From the NCBI RefSeq assembly GCF_002150765.1, contig NZ_MUYM01000100.1, positions 1 through 64,000 on the forward strand: a stretch of 64,000 bases of DNA. Reading direction: 5' to 3'. Positions 51,150 to 58,887 of this stretch are shown here, one piece after another (position 1 is the first letter of the stretch; every line of letters begins with the position of its first letter). The stretch comes from Lentzea kentuckyensis. Its GTDB lineage: Bacteria > Actinomycetota > Actinomycetes > Mycobacteriales > Pseudonocardiaceae. The notes beneath the pieces were generated by a model that saw only the letters and a list, made by a program, of their open reading frames with translations, ran no database searches and was not told where the DNA came from. Made by a program: the position numbers and the translations under genes.

Positions 51150-52433
51150 ATGGCTCACAAGGAGCTGCTGGCACGACACCGCGCGGTGATGCCGAAGTGG
51201 CTGGCCCTCTACTACGACGAGCCCATCGAGATCGCGAGCGCCAGCGGGCGCCGGGTGACAGATCGCGAGGGCACGACCTACCTGGACTTCTTCGCGGGCA
51301 TCCTGACCAACGCCATCGGTTACGACGTCGCCGAGATCAGCGACGCGATCCGCTCGCAGCTCGACACCGGCGTCCTGCACAGCTCGACGCTGTACCTGAT
51401 CAAGTCGCAGGTCGAGCTCGCGGAGAAGATCGCCGAGCTGAGCGGCATCCCGGACGCCAAGGTGTTCTTCACCAACTCCGGCACCGAGGCCAACGAGACC
51501 GCGCTGATGCTCGCCACTCAGGCGCGCCGCAGCGAGCAGGTGCTGGCCCTGCGCAACAGCTACCACGGCCGTGCGTTCGCCACGGTCGCCATCACGGGCA
51601 ACCGCGGTTGGTCGGCCAGCGCGCTCTCGCCGATCAAGGTCAGCTGGGTGCACGGCGGCTACCGCTACCGCAGCCCGTTCAAGGCGATGGACGACAAGGA
51701 CTACATCAAGGCCTGTGTCGACGACCTGCGCGAGATCATCGAGACCACCACGTCCGGCGACGTCGCGTGCATGATCGCCGAGCCGATCCAGGGCGTCGGC
51801 GGCTTCACCTCCCCGCCCGACGGCCTGTTCCGCGCGTTCAAGGACGTCCTGGACGAGTACGGGATCCTCTTCGTCTCCGACGAGGTGCAGACCGGCTGGG
51901 GACGCACCGGCGAGCACTTCTGGGGCATCCAGGCGCACGACGTGGTGCCGGACGCGATGACGTTCGCCAAGGGCCTCGGCAACGGCCTCGCGATCGGCGG
52001 CGTGGTCGCGCGCGGCGACCTGATGGACGCGATCAACGCCAACTCGATCTCCACGTTCGGCGGCAACCCGGTCTCCACGGCCGGCGCGCTCGCCACCCTG
52101 AACTACCTGCTCGACCACGACCTGCAGGCCAACGCGGCCAAGCTGGGTTCGCGCCTGCTCGGGGGCCTGCGCGAACTCGCGGACAAGCACCCGATCATCG
52201 GTGACGTGCGCGGCAAGGGCCTGATGGTCGGTGTCGAGTTCGTCGGGCCCGAGGGCGAACCGAACGCCGGTGCCGCGGCCACGGTGCTGGCCGAGACGAA
52301 GGCGCGCGGACTGCTCGTCGGCAAGGGCGGCCTGTACGGCAACGTGATCCGGTTGGCGCCGCCGATGACGCTGACCGAGGACGAACTGGAAGAGGCTCTG
52401 GGGATCTTGGCGCAGGCGGTGGAGAAGGCGTGA
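51150..52433 (+). CDS. class III (omega) PLP aminotransferase
   Basis: The 427-residue fold-type I enzyme has FFTNSGTEANETALMLA (PLP phosphate site), NSYHGRAFATVAITG, LFVSDEVQTGWGRTGEHF with the PLP-binding Asp, and catalytic Lys in TFAKGLGNGLAIGG. With MmsA downstream (4-bp overlap) a beta-alanine or beta-aminoisobutyrate:pyruvate/oxoglutarate role is likely; 4-aminobutyrate is another option. I choose the ATG at 51150 because GGAGG precedes it and family members start here; ATG at 51087 is possible. Confidence 0.87.
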   Translation: MAHKELLARHRAVMPKWLALYYDEPIEIASASGRRVTDREGTTYLDFFAGILTNAIGYDVAEISDAIRSQLDTGVLHSSTLYLIKSQVELAEKIAELSGIPDAKVFFTNSGTEANETALMLATQARRSEQVLALRNSYHGRAFATVAITGNRGWSASALSPIKVSWVHGGYRYRSPFKAMDDKDYIKACVDDLREIIETTTSGDVACMIAEPIQGVGGFTSPPDGLFRAFKDVLDEYGILFVSDEVQTGWGRTGEHFWGIQAHDVVPDAMTFAKGLGNGLAIGGVVARGDLMDAINANSISTFGGNPVSTAGALATLNYLLDHDLQANAAKLGSRLLGGLRELADKHPIIGDVRGKGLMVGVEFVGPEGEPNAGAAATVLAETKARGLLVGKGGLYGNVIRLAPPMTLTEDELEEALGILAQAVEKA

Positions 52434-53911
52434 TCAAGCACTGGATCAACGGCAAGCATTGGGAAGACACTCCCGAGCGCGTTGGCGACGTCTACGACCC
52501 GACGACCGGCAAGGTGGCCTCACAGGTCGCCTTCGCATCGGTGTCCGAAGTGGACGCAGCCGTCTCCTCGGCGGCGGAAGCGTTTGCGTCCTGGCGAAAC
52601 GCGTCGCTCGCACAGCGCTCGACGGTGATGTTCAAGTTCCGCGAGCTGCTCAACGACCGCAAGGGCGAGCTGGCGCAGATCGTCTCGGCGGAGCACGGCA
52701 AGGTCGTCTCGGACGCGGGCGGCGAGATCCAGCGGGCCCTCGAATCCGTCGAGTACGCGTGCGGGATCCCGCAGCTGCTCAAGGGCGGGTTCAGCGAGAA
52801 CGCCTCGACGCGGGTCGACGTCTACTCGATCCAGCAGCCGGTCGGCGTGGTCGGCGTGATCTCGCCGTTCAACTTCCCGGCGATGGTGCCGCTGTGGTTC
52901 GTGCCGACGGCGATCGCCTGTGGCAACGCGGTGGTGCTGAAGCCGTCCGAGAAGGACCCGTCGGCGTCGATCTTCATCGCCGAACTGTTCGCGGAGGCCG
53001 GGCTGCCGGACGGCGTGCTGAACGTCGTGCACGGCGACAAGGTGGCCGTGGACCGGCTGCTGGAGCACCCGACGGTGAAGGCGATCTCGTTCGTCGGCTC
53101 CACGCCGATCGCGCGGTACGTCTACGAGACCGGTACGTCGCACGGCAAGCGCGTGCAGGCGTTGGGCGGCGCCAAGAACCACATGGTCGTGCTGCCCGAC
53201 GCCGACCTGGACCTGGCCGCGGACGCCGCGGTGTCCGCCGGGTTCGGTTCGGCCGGCGAACGGTGCATGGCGATCTCGGTGGTCGTGGCCGTGGGCCAGG
53301 TGGGCGACTCGCTGGTCGACAAGATCAAGTCGCGGATCGCCGACGTGAAGGTCGGCTCCGGGTCGTCGTGCGAGATGGGACCGCTGGTCACCGGCGTGCA
53401 CCGGGACAAGGTCACGTCCTATTTGGACGCCGGTGTCGATGCGGGAGCGTCGTTGGTCGTGGACGGCCGCGACCACCCGATCGACGGCGAGGCCGGCGGG
53501 TTCTGGCTCGGCCCGACGCTGTTCGACCACGTCGGCACGGACATGACGATCTACACCGACGAGATCTTCGGCCCGGTCCTCTCGGTCGTCCGCTGTGACA
53601 CCTATGAGGAAGCCGTCGAGATGGTGAACAGCAACCGGTACGGCAACGGCACCGCGATCTTCACCAACGACGGTGGTGCGGCCCGCCGGTTCCAGAACGA
53701 GATCGAGGTCGGCATGGTCGGCGTGAACGTGCCGATCCCCGTGCCGGTGGCCTACTACTCGTTCGGCGGCTGGAAGGAATCGTTGTTCGGCGACGCACAC
53801 GCGTACGGGCCGCACGGCGTGCACTTCTTCACCCGCTCCAAGGTGATCACGTCGCGGTGGCTCGATCCGTCGCACGGCGGCGTGAACCTGGGGTTCCCGC
53901 AGAACACCTAG
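52430..53911 (+). CDS. mmsA: CoA-acylating methylmalonate-semialdehyde dehydrogenase
   Basis: The 493-residue ALDH converts malonate or methylmalonate semialdehyde to acetyl- or propionyl-CoA. Marks are KHWINGKHWE at the start, ISPFNFPAMVPLWFVPTAIACG, nucleophile Cys in FGSAGERCMAIS, and no Glu at the usual ALDH general-base place (QALGGAKNHMVV), typical of the CoA-acylating group. The GTG at 52430 overlaps the aminotransferase stop. It completes a beta-alanine breakdown route. Confidence 0.93.
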   Translation: MIKHWINGKHWEDTPERVGDVYDPTTGKVASQVAFASVSEVDAAVSSAAEAFASWRNASLAQRSTVMFKFRELLNDRKGELAQIVSAEHGKVVSDAGGEIQRALESVEYACGIPQLLKGGFSENASTRVDVYSIQQPVGVVGVISPFNFPAMVPLWFVPTAIACGNAVVLKPSEKDPSASIFIAELFAEAGLPDGVLNVVHGDKVAVDRLLEHPTVKAISFVGSTPIARYVYETGTSHGKRVQALGGAKNHMVVLPDADLDLAADAAVSAGFGSAGERCMAISVVVAVGQVGDSLVDKIKSRIADVKVGSGSSCEMGPLVTGVHRDKVTSYLDAGVDAGASLVVDGRDHPIDGEAGGFWLGPTLFDHVGTDMTIYTDEIFGPVLSVVRCDTYEEAVEMVNSNRYGNGTAIFTNDGGAARRFQNEIEVGMVGVNVPIPVPVAYYSFGGWKESLFGDAHAYGPHGVHFFTRSKVITSRWLDPSHGGVNLGFPQNT

Positions 53912-53931
53912 TACTGCATCACCGATGCGAG

Positions 53932-53990
53932 CTGGCCATGAACGGCGCTTTTGTGGACCTCAGGTCCACAAAAGCGCCGTTCATGGCCAG
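53932..53990. repeat. long palindrome, copy 2 (terminator-like dispersed repeat)
   Basis: Perfect 29-base arms (53932-53960 and 53962-53990) around one base. The inner 25 bases of each arm are identical to the 29973-30025 copy. It lies between the convergent mmsA and EF-G2 genes. Confidence 0.88.
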
Positions 53991-54012
53991 CGGAGGACGC
54001 GAGTGATCGGGC

Positions 54013-56070
54013 CTACCTGCTGGTGCGGGCCACCAGCGCCTCCGGCAGCGGGTCGTAACGGGAGAAGCGGCGGGTGAAGGTGCCGGTGCCCGACGTCAGC
54101 GAGCGCAGTTCGATGGCGTAGCGCAGCAGTTCGGACGACGGCACCTCGGCGCGGATCAGCGTCCAGCCGCCCTCGTCGGACTCGGTGCCCAGCACGCGGC
54201 CGCGCCGGCCGGACAGGTCGCCCAGCACGGTGCCGAGGTGGTCGTCCGGCAGGCGGATGGCGACCTCGTCCATCGGTTCCAGCAGCGTCGTGCGGCCGTT
54301 CGCGGCGGCTTCCTTCAGCGCCATCGAGCCCGCGGTCTGGAAGGCGGCGTCCGAGGAGTCGACGGAGTGCGCCTTGCCGTCGACGAGGGTGACGCGGACG
54401 TCGACGACGGGGGTGCCGTCGTGCAGGCCCCGTTCCAGCTGGGCGCGCACGCCCTTTTCCACGGACGGGATGAACTGGTTGGGGATCGAGCCGCCCACGA
54501 TCTTGTCGACGAACTCGAAGCCGGAGCCGCGGGGGAGCGGTTCCACCACGATGTCGCACACGGCGTACTGGCCGTGACCTCCAGATTGCTTGACGTGCCG
54601 GCCGTGACCTTTCGCCGAGCCGGCAAAGGTTTCGCGCAACGCGACGCGGACCGGTTCGGTGTCGATCTCCGCTCCGCCGGCGCGCAGGCGGGCCAGCACG
54701 ACGTCGGCGTGGGCCTCGCCCATGCACCACAGGACCATCTGGTGCGTCTCGGCGTTGCGGTCCAGGCGCAGGGTCGGGTCGCTGGCGACCAGGCGGTTGA
54801 GGTTGCGGGCCAGGTTGTCCTCGTCACTGCGGGTGCGCGGGACGACGGCCACGGGCAGCAGCGGCTCCGGCATGTCCCACGGGGCCATCAGGAGCGGCTT
54901 CTCGGGCGCGGACACGGTGTCGCCGGTTTCGGCGGTGGTGAGCTTGGTCAGGGCGCACAGGTCGCCGGCCACGCAGTAGGGGACCTCGCGCAGGGAGGCG
55001 CCCAGCGGTGAGTAGATGTGGGCCACGCGTTCGTCGGCGTCGTGGTCCTCGTGGCCGCGGTCGGACATGCCGTGACCGGAGACGTGCACGGGGCGTTCGG
55101 GGCGCAGCGTGCCGGAGAAGACGCGGACCAGCGACACGCGGCCGACGTAGGAGTCCACTGCGGTGCGGACCACCTCGGCGACGAGTGGCCCGTCCGGGTC
55201 GGCGGCCATGCGGGGCTGCGGAATGCCGTCCACCGATGTCACGAGAGGGACCTCGTGCTCCAGCGGTGAGGGGAACGCGCGCGCGATGCCGTCCAACAGC
55301 TCTGTCAGGCCCATGTCGGTCGCGGCGCACACGGGCATCACCGGGTGGAACGAACCGCGCGCGACGGCGGTCTCCAGGTCGGTGATCAGCGTGTCCTGGT
55401 CGATCTCCTCGCCAGCCAGGTAGCGGTCCATGAGGGACTCGTCCTCGCTCTCGGCGATGATTCCCTCGATCAACGCCGCGCGCTCGTCCGGGTAGTTGTC
55501 GCCGGACGTCAGGAGACCGACCAGCGCGTCACCCTCCGGCATGTACAACGGCACGACGCCCGCGCCGAACGCCGCCTGGCACTCGATGACCGCGTTGCCG
55601 AAGTTGGCGCGGTGGTGGTCTGTGCGTGTGATGACAACGGCACGCGGCATGCCGACGAGAGCGCACTCTTCCCACAGCGCGATGGTGGCGGCGTCAACGC
55701 CTTCGAAAGCGTTGACAACAAAAAGGGCCGCGTCCGCGGCCCGTAGTCCTGCCCTGAGCTCACCCACGAAGTCGACGTATCCGGGGGTGTCGATCAGATT
55801 GATCTTGATGTCCCCGTGCTGGATCGGAGCCACCGCGAGGCCTACCGAACGTTGTTGTCGCACGGCGGCCGGATCGTGGTCGCAGACCGTGGTGCCCTCG
55901 GTGACCGACCCCGCGCGGGTCAGCACGCCGGTGGCGGCGAGCATGGCTTCGGTGAGCGTCGTCTTGCCCGCGCCGGACGGGCCGACCAGCACGACGTTGC
56001 GGACCTTGGCCGGATCGTCTACAGCGACCGCGCCTGCCGGTGTCCCGTTGTCGGAGTTCTTGCTTCCCAT
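54013..56070 (-). CDS. elongation factor G-like protein (EF-G2)
   Basis: The 685-residue GTPase has the P-loop GPSGAGKTT, the switch region IDTPGYVDFVGE, ITRTD in the NKxD position, and EF-G domains II-V to the end. The N-terminal GSKNSDNGTPAG is not EF-G-like. It is the actinobacterial paralogue, not the fusA of the str operon, and its role in translation is unsettled. ATG at 56070 has a strong GGAGG. Confidence 0.92.
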   Translation of the reverse strand: MGSKNSDNGTPAGAVAVDDPAKVRNVVLVGPSGAGKTTLTEAMLAATGVLTRAGSVTEGTTVCDHDPAAVRQQRSVGLAVAPIQHGDIKINLIDTPGYVDFVGELRAGLRAADAALFVVNAFEGVDAATIALWEECALVGMPRAVVITRTDHHRANFGNAVIECQAAFGAGVVPLYMPEGDALVGLLTSGDNYPDERAALIEGIIAESEDESLMDRYLAGEEIDQDTLITDLETAVARGSFHPVMPVCAATDMGLTELLDGIARAFPSPLEHEVPLVTSVDGIPQPRMAADPDGPLVAEVVRTAVDSYVGRVSLVRVFSGTLRPERPVHVSGHGMSDRGHEDHDADERVAHIYSPLGASLREVPYCVAGDLCALTKLTTAETGDTVSAPEKPLLMAPWDMPEPLLPVAVVPRTRSDEDNLARNLNRLVASDPTLRLDRNAETHQMVLWCMGEAHADVVLARLRAGGAEIDTEPVRVALRETFAGSAKGHGRHVKQSGGHGQYAVCDIVVEPLPRGSGFEFVDKIVGGSIPNQFIPSVEKGVRAQLERGLHDGTPVVDVRVTLVDGKAHSVDSSDAAFQTAGSMALKEAAANGRTTLLEPMDEVAIRLPDDHLGTVLGDLSGRRGRVLGTESDEGGWTLIRAEVPSSELLRYAIELRSLTSGTGTFTRRFSRYDPLPEALVARTSR

Positions 56071-56184
56071 GGCGACCTCCGTCAAGTCGTAGTGTTCGAT
56101 CTCACACCCGTTCCACTCCGGGGACAACCCCGAAGACCCGTCTGGGCGCCGACCGGCTCGCGAGTACGTTTCGCAACTGACCGA

Positions 56185-56198
56185 GTGACACGTGTCAC
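56185..56198. promoter_or_regulatory. CRP-like palindrome between EF-G2 and pdxS
   Basis: GTGACACGTGTCAC is a perfect 14-bp palindrome and contains GTGA-N6-TCAC, the core of CRP-family sites. It is 114 bp upstream of the EF-G2 start and 50 bp upstream of the pdxS -35. Confidence 0.5.
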
Positions 56199-56247
56199 GA
56201 CCTGCGGTTGATCGTGAAGTGGCCTTCTGGTTCCGGGCTCCAGTGGC

Positions 56248-56278
56248 TTGGGTGAGGAGGCCACGTCAGACGTAGGAT
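56248..56278 (+). promoter_or_regulatory. possible pdxS promoter
   Basis: TTGGGT (56248-56253), a 19-bp spacer, TAGGAT (56273-56278), about 39 bp before the GTG at 56317. The spacer is longer than optimal. Confidence 0.45.
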
Positions 56279-56316
56279 GGGTTAACCAAGACTTCCCCTC
56301 GTGAAAGGTTGCCCAG

Positions 56317-57210
56317 GTGAGCACTGATCAGGTCACGGGTACCGCCCGCGTCAAGCGCGGCATGGCCGAGATGCTCAAGGGTGGCGTGATCATGGACGTG
56401 GTCGACGCCACCCAGGCGAAGATCGCGGAGGACGCGGGCGCCGTCGCCGTCATGGCGCTCGAGCGCGTGCCCGCCGACATCCGCGCGCAGGGCGGCGTCG
56501 CCCGCATGAGCGACCCCGACCTGATCGACGGGATCATCAACGCCGTCTCGATCCCGGTGATGGCCAAGGCCCGCATCGGCCACTTCGTCGAGGCCCAGGT
56601 CCTCGCCTCGCTCGGCGTCGACTACATCGACGAGTCCGAGGTGCTGACCCCGGCCGACTACGCCAACCACATCGACAAGTGGGCGTTCACCGTCCCCTTC
56701 GTCTGCGGTGCGACGAACCTCGGCGAGGCCCTGCGCCGCATCACCGAGGGCGCGGCCATGATCCGCTCCAAGGGCGAGGCCGGCACCGGTGACGTCTCGA
56801 ACGCCACCACGCACATGCGCAAGATCCGCCAGGAGATCCGCCGCCTGCAGAACCTCCCCGAGGACGAGCTCTACGTGGCCGCCAAGGAACTCCAGGCGCC
56901 GTACGAGCTGGTCAAGGAGATCGCGCAGAACGGCAAGCTCCCCGTCGTGCTGTTCACCGCGGGCGGCATCGCCACCCCGGCCGACGCCGCGATGATGATG
57001 CAGCTCGGCGCCGAGGGCGTGTTCGTCGGTTCCGGCATCTTCAAGTCCGGCAACCCGGCCCAGCGCGCCGAGGCCATCGTGAAGGCCACCACCTTCTACG
57101 ACGACCCGGACGTCATCGCCAAGGTCTCGCGCGGCCTGGGCGAGGCCATGGTCGGCATCAACGTCGAGGACGTCCCGGAGCCGCACCGCCTGGCCGAGCG
57201 CGGCTGGTAA
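56317..57210 (+). CDS. pdxS: pyridoxal 5'-phosphate synthase, PdxS subunit
   Basis: The 297-residue TIM-barrel enzyme makes PLP from ribose-5-P, glyceraldehyde-3-P and ammonia. Marks are MLKGGVIMDVVDATQAKIAEDAGA, RVPADIRAQGGVARMSDP, the lysines of MAKARIGH and VPFVCGATNLGEALRR, and AAMIRSKGEAGTGDVSNA. Start GTG at 56317. The glutaminase partner pdxT is not next to it in this window. Closed by a hairpin. Confidence 0.96.
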   Translation: MSTDQVTGTARVKRGMAEMLKGGVIMDVVDATQAKIAEDAGAVAVMALERVPADIRAQGGVARMSDPDLIDGIINAVSIPVMAKARIGHFVEAQVLASLGVDYIDESEVLTPADYANHIDKWAFTVPFVCGATNLGEALRRITEGAAMIRSKGEAGTGDVSNATTHMRKIRQEIRRLQNLPEDELYVAAKELQAPYELVKEIAQNGKLPVVLFTAGGIATPADAAMMMQLGAEGVFVGSGIFKSGNPAQRAEAIVKATTFYDDPDVIAKVSRGLGEAMVGINVEDVPEPHRLAERGW

Positions 57211-57235
57211 GCAAGCCCGGTAACGAGCTCTGTGA

Positions 57236-57272
57236 ACGAAGGCGCACCGCTGAAACGGCGGTGCGCCTTCGT
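57236..57272. terminator. bidirectional terminator hairpin after pdxS
   Basis: Fifteen-base perfect arms (57236-57250 and 57258-57272) with a 7-base loop, between the convergent pdxS and LppU-like genes. Confidence 0.85.
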
Positions 57273-57295
57273 CGTTCCTGCAAGTCCTACGAGTC

Positions 57296-58024
57296 CTACG
57301 AGTTCGGCGTGAAGCAGTACGTCGTCTTGATCTCCGGATAGGCCAGCGCCAGCAACGGGTTCCCGCCGCACGCGGCCTTGTCCACGGTGTTCGTGAGCAC
57401 CTTCACCCGCGCCACCCCGAAGGTGCCGCACTCCTTCTGCGGCACGGCGGCCTGGATCGCGGCCATCGTGAAGTCGTAGCACTGACCGTCGGCGAACACC
57501 GGGATCAGGCAGACCGACACGCTTTCCAGAATGCTGAACTGGACGTACTGCACGTAGCCGTCGGCCGGCTCGCCGCACTTGTCGCTCGACGACGTCCCGA
57601 CCTTGCTGACCGTGTAGTTGTGTTCCCCGCAGGCGACCTTCTTGTAGTCCGGCTTGGCCGCGCTGCCGGTCATCGACACGCAGTCGCCGACCACGGCGAA
57701 CGGCGCCGGTTTCGACGTGGTCGTCGGCGGAGTGGTCGTCGCCGCGGCGGCCGTCGTCCGTGGCGCGCTGTCACCGCTGCCGAACTTGATCGAGTCCTTT
57801 GTGGACAGCCAGAAGATCAGGCCGCCCAACGCCAGCGCGAACACGGTCAGCACGGCGACGATCTTCCCGCCGCCGCCGGAACCGCGGTGGGGCGCGACGG
57901 GCAACACCGGTTCCGGCACCTCGTACACGCCGATGGGTCTGCCGCTGCCCGCGTCGGGTGGTGGCGGCTCCGCGGCGGGCGGAGCGAAGGCCGAGAACGG
58001 ATCGGGTTCGTTGGGTTTGCTCAT
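57296..58024 (-). CDS. LppU-like single-pass membrane protein
   Basis: The 242-residue protein has a Pro-rich cytoplasmic N-terminus, one TM segment (KIVAVLTVFALALGGLIFWLS), a Thr-rich linker (TTAAAATTTPPTTTSKP) and an exported domain with eight cysteines in pairs (GDCVSM, VACGEH, DKCGEP, SVCLIP, GQCYDF, KECGTF, AACGG, TYCFT), a pattern of the actinobacterial LppU/SCO3897 type. Role unknown. A TAGGCT -10 (58049-58054) precedes it. Confidence 0.75.
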   Translation of the reverse strand: MSKPNEPDPFSAFAPPAAEPPPPDAGSGRPIGVYEVPEPVLPVAPHRGSGGGGKIVAVLTVFALALGGLIFWLSTKDSIKFGSGDSAPRTTAAAATTTPPTTTSKPAPFAVVGDCVSMTGSAAKPDYKKVACGEHNYTVSKVGTSSSDKCGEPADGYVQYVQFSILESVSVCLIPVFADGQCYDFTMAAIQAAVPQKECGTFGVARVKVLTNTVDKAACGGNPLLALAYPEIKTTYCFTPNS

Positions 58025-58077
58025 CGGATCCCCCAGGATTTCCGAGCGAGCCTAGCCGCCGAACCCGATCAGGTCGT

Positions 58078-58482
58078 TCACGAGAGGGGATAGACCTCGA
58101 CGTCCGCCTTGTGCCCGGCCGCGTTCCCGAGCCGGGCATCGCAGGTGACGAGCGGGACGTCGAGCTCCTCGGCGAGCGCGAGATACAGCGCGTCGTACGC
58201 CGAGACCGCGTGCCGCAGCTCCCACACCCGCCGGGCCAGGGGTGCGTGGTCGATCAACGCGATCGGTGTGTCCAGCACGTGGTCGAGGGCCTCCTCGGCC
58301 TGCTCGTCGGTCAGCAGTCCTCTGAGCGTGAGTTTGCGCAGGACGTGCAACGACTCCGCGGTGATCAGCTGCGGTGCGGCGGACGTGCTGGTGAGGAGCC
58401 GTCGCACGAGCTCGCGGTCCGGGTTCGCGCCGATCAGGAACTCCATCAGTGCGGACGTGTCCACGACCGCCGTGAAGCTCAC
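58078..58482 (-). CDS. vapC: VapC-family PIN-domain toxin
   Basis: The 134-residue ribonuclease has the PIN acidic set: D8 in VVDTSALMEF, Glu in TAESLHVLRKL, Asp in SAYDALYLALAE and Asp in VTCDARLG. It likely cleaves RNA when free of its antitoxin. The ATG at 58482 overlaps the antitoxin stop by 4 bp. Confidence 0.9.
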   Translation of the reverse strand: MSFTAVVDTSALMEFLIGANPDRELVRRLLTSTSAAPQLITAESLHVLRKLTLRGLLTDEQAEEALDHVLDTPIALIDHAPLARRVWELRHAVSAYDALYLALAEELDVPLVTCDARLGNAAGHKADVEVYPLS

Positions 58483-58733
58483 TCGTCGTCCTCGCGGAGG
58501 TCGCGGACAATGCCCACGATCGTCGCGCGGTCGACGCCCCAGTCACGCTTGCGCGAGCGTTCGTACAACTCGGCCATCGTGGGCTTGCGGGCCAGCTCGA
58601 CCAGGTGGTTGCGCAGATAGGTGGTCAGTGACACTCCGGCCCTGGTGGCTCGGGCCTGGAGGATGTCCACGACCTCGCCCGGCACCTCGCGGATCTGCAC
58701 CGCGCGCGGCGACGCGTCGATCGGTTCGCTCAT
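58479..58733 (-). CDS. vapB: VapB/FitA-type ribbon-helix-helix antitoxin
   Basis: The 84-residue protein has an N-terminal ribbon-helix-helix (VQIREVPGEVVDILQARATRAGVSL followed by TTYLRNHLVELA) and a charged C-terminal toxin-binding part (PTMAELYERSRKR). It should bind VapC and repress its own promoter. ATG at 58733 fits a -10 TATCAT 7 bases upstream; ATG at 58742 is the alternative. Confidence 0.88.
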   Translation of the reverse strand: MSEPIDASPRAVQIREVPGEVVDILQARATRAGVSLTTYLRNHLVELARKPTMAELYERSRKRDWGVDRATIVGIVRDLREDDE

Positions 58734-58740
58734 GGATGCC

Positions 58741-58746
58741 ATGATA
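58741..58746 (-). promoter_or_regulatory. -10 box of a leaderless promoter for vapBC
   Basis: On the minus strand TATCAT lies 7 bases before the ATG at 58733. GCATGCAT-type symmetry just upstream (58765-58773) may contribute to an operator. Confidence 0.4.
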
Positions 58747-58840
58747 CGAGCCGTGCTTGCAATCTGCATGCATCGATCGTCGCTGAGGTTCAGCAGCTGT
58801 GCAAGTACTCGATAGTGTGGTCTCAAACGTTCGTTCCGGC

Positions 58841-58882
58841 GCCGGCCAACCCGCGGGCGCGACCGCCCACGGGTTGGCCGGC
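58841..58882. terminator. terminator hairpin after the HelR-like gene
   Basis: Thirteen-base perfect arms (58841-58853 and 58870-58882), 16-base loop, just past the minus-strand stop at 58888. Confidence 0.7.
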
Positions 58883-58887
58883 CGCGC

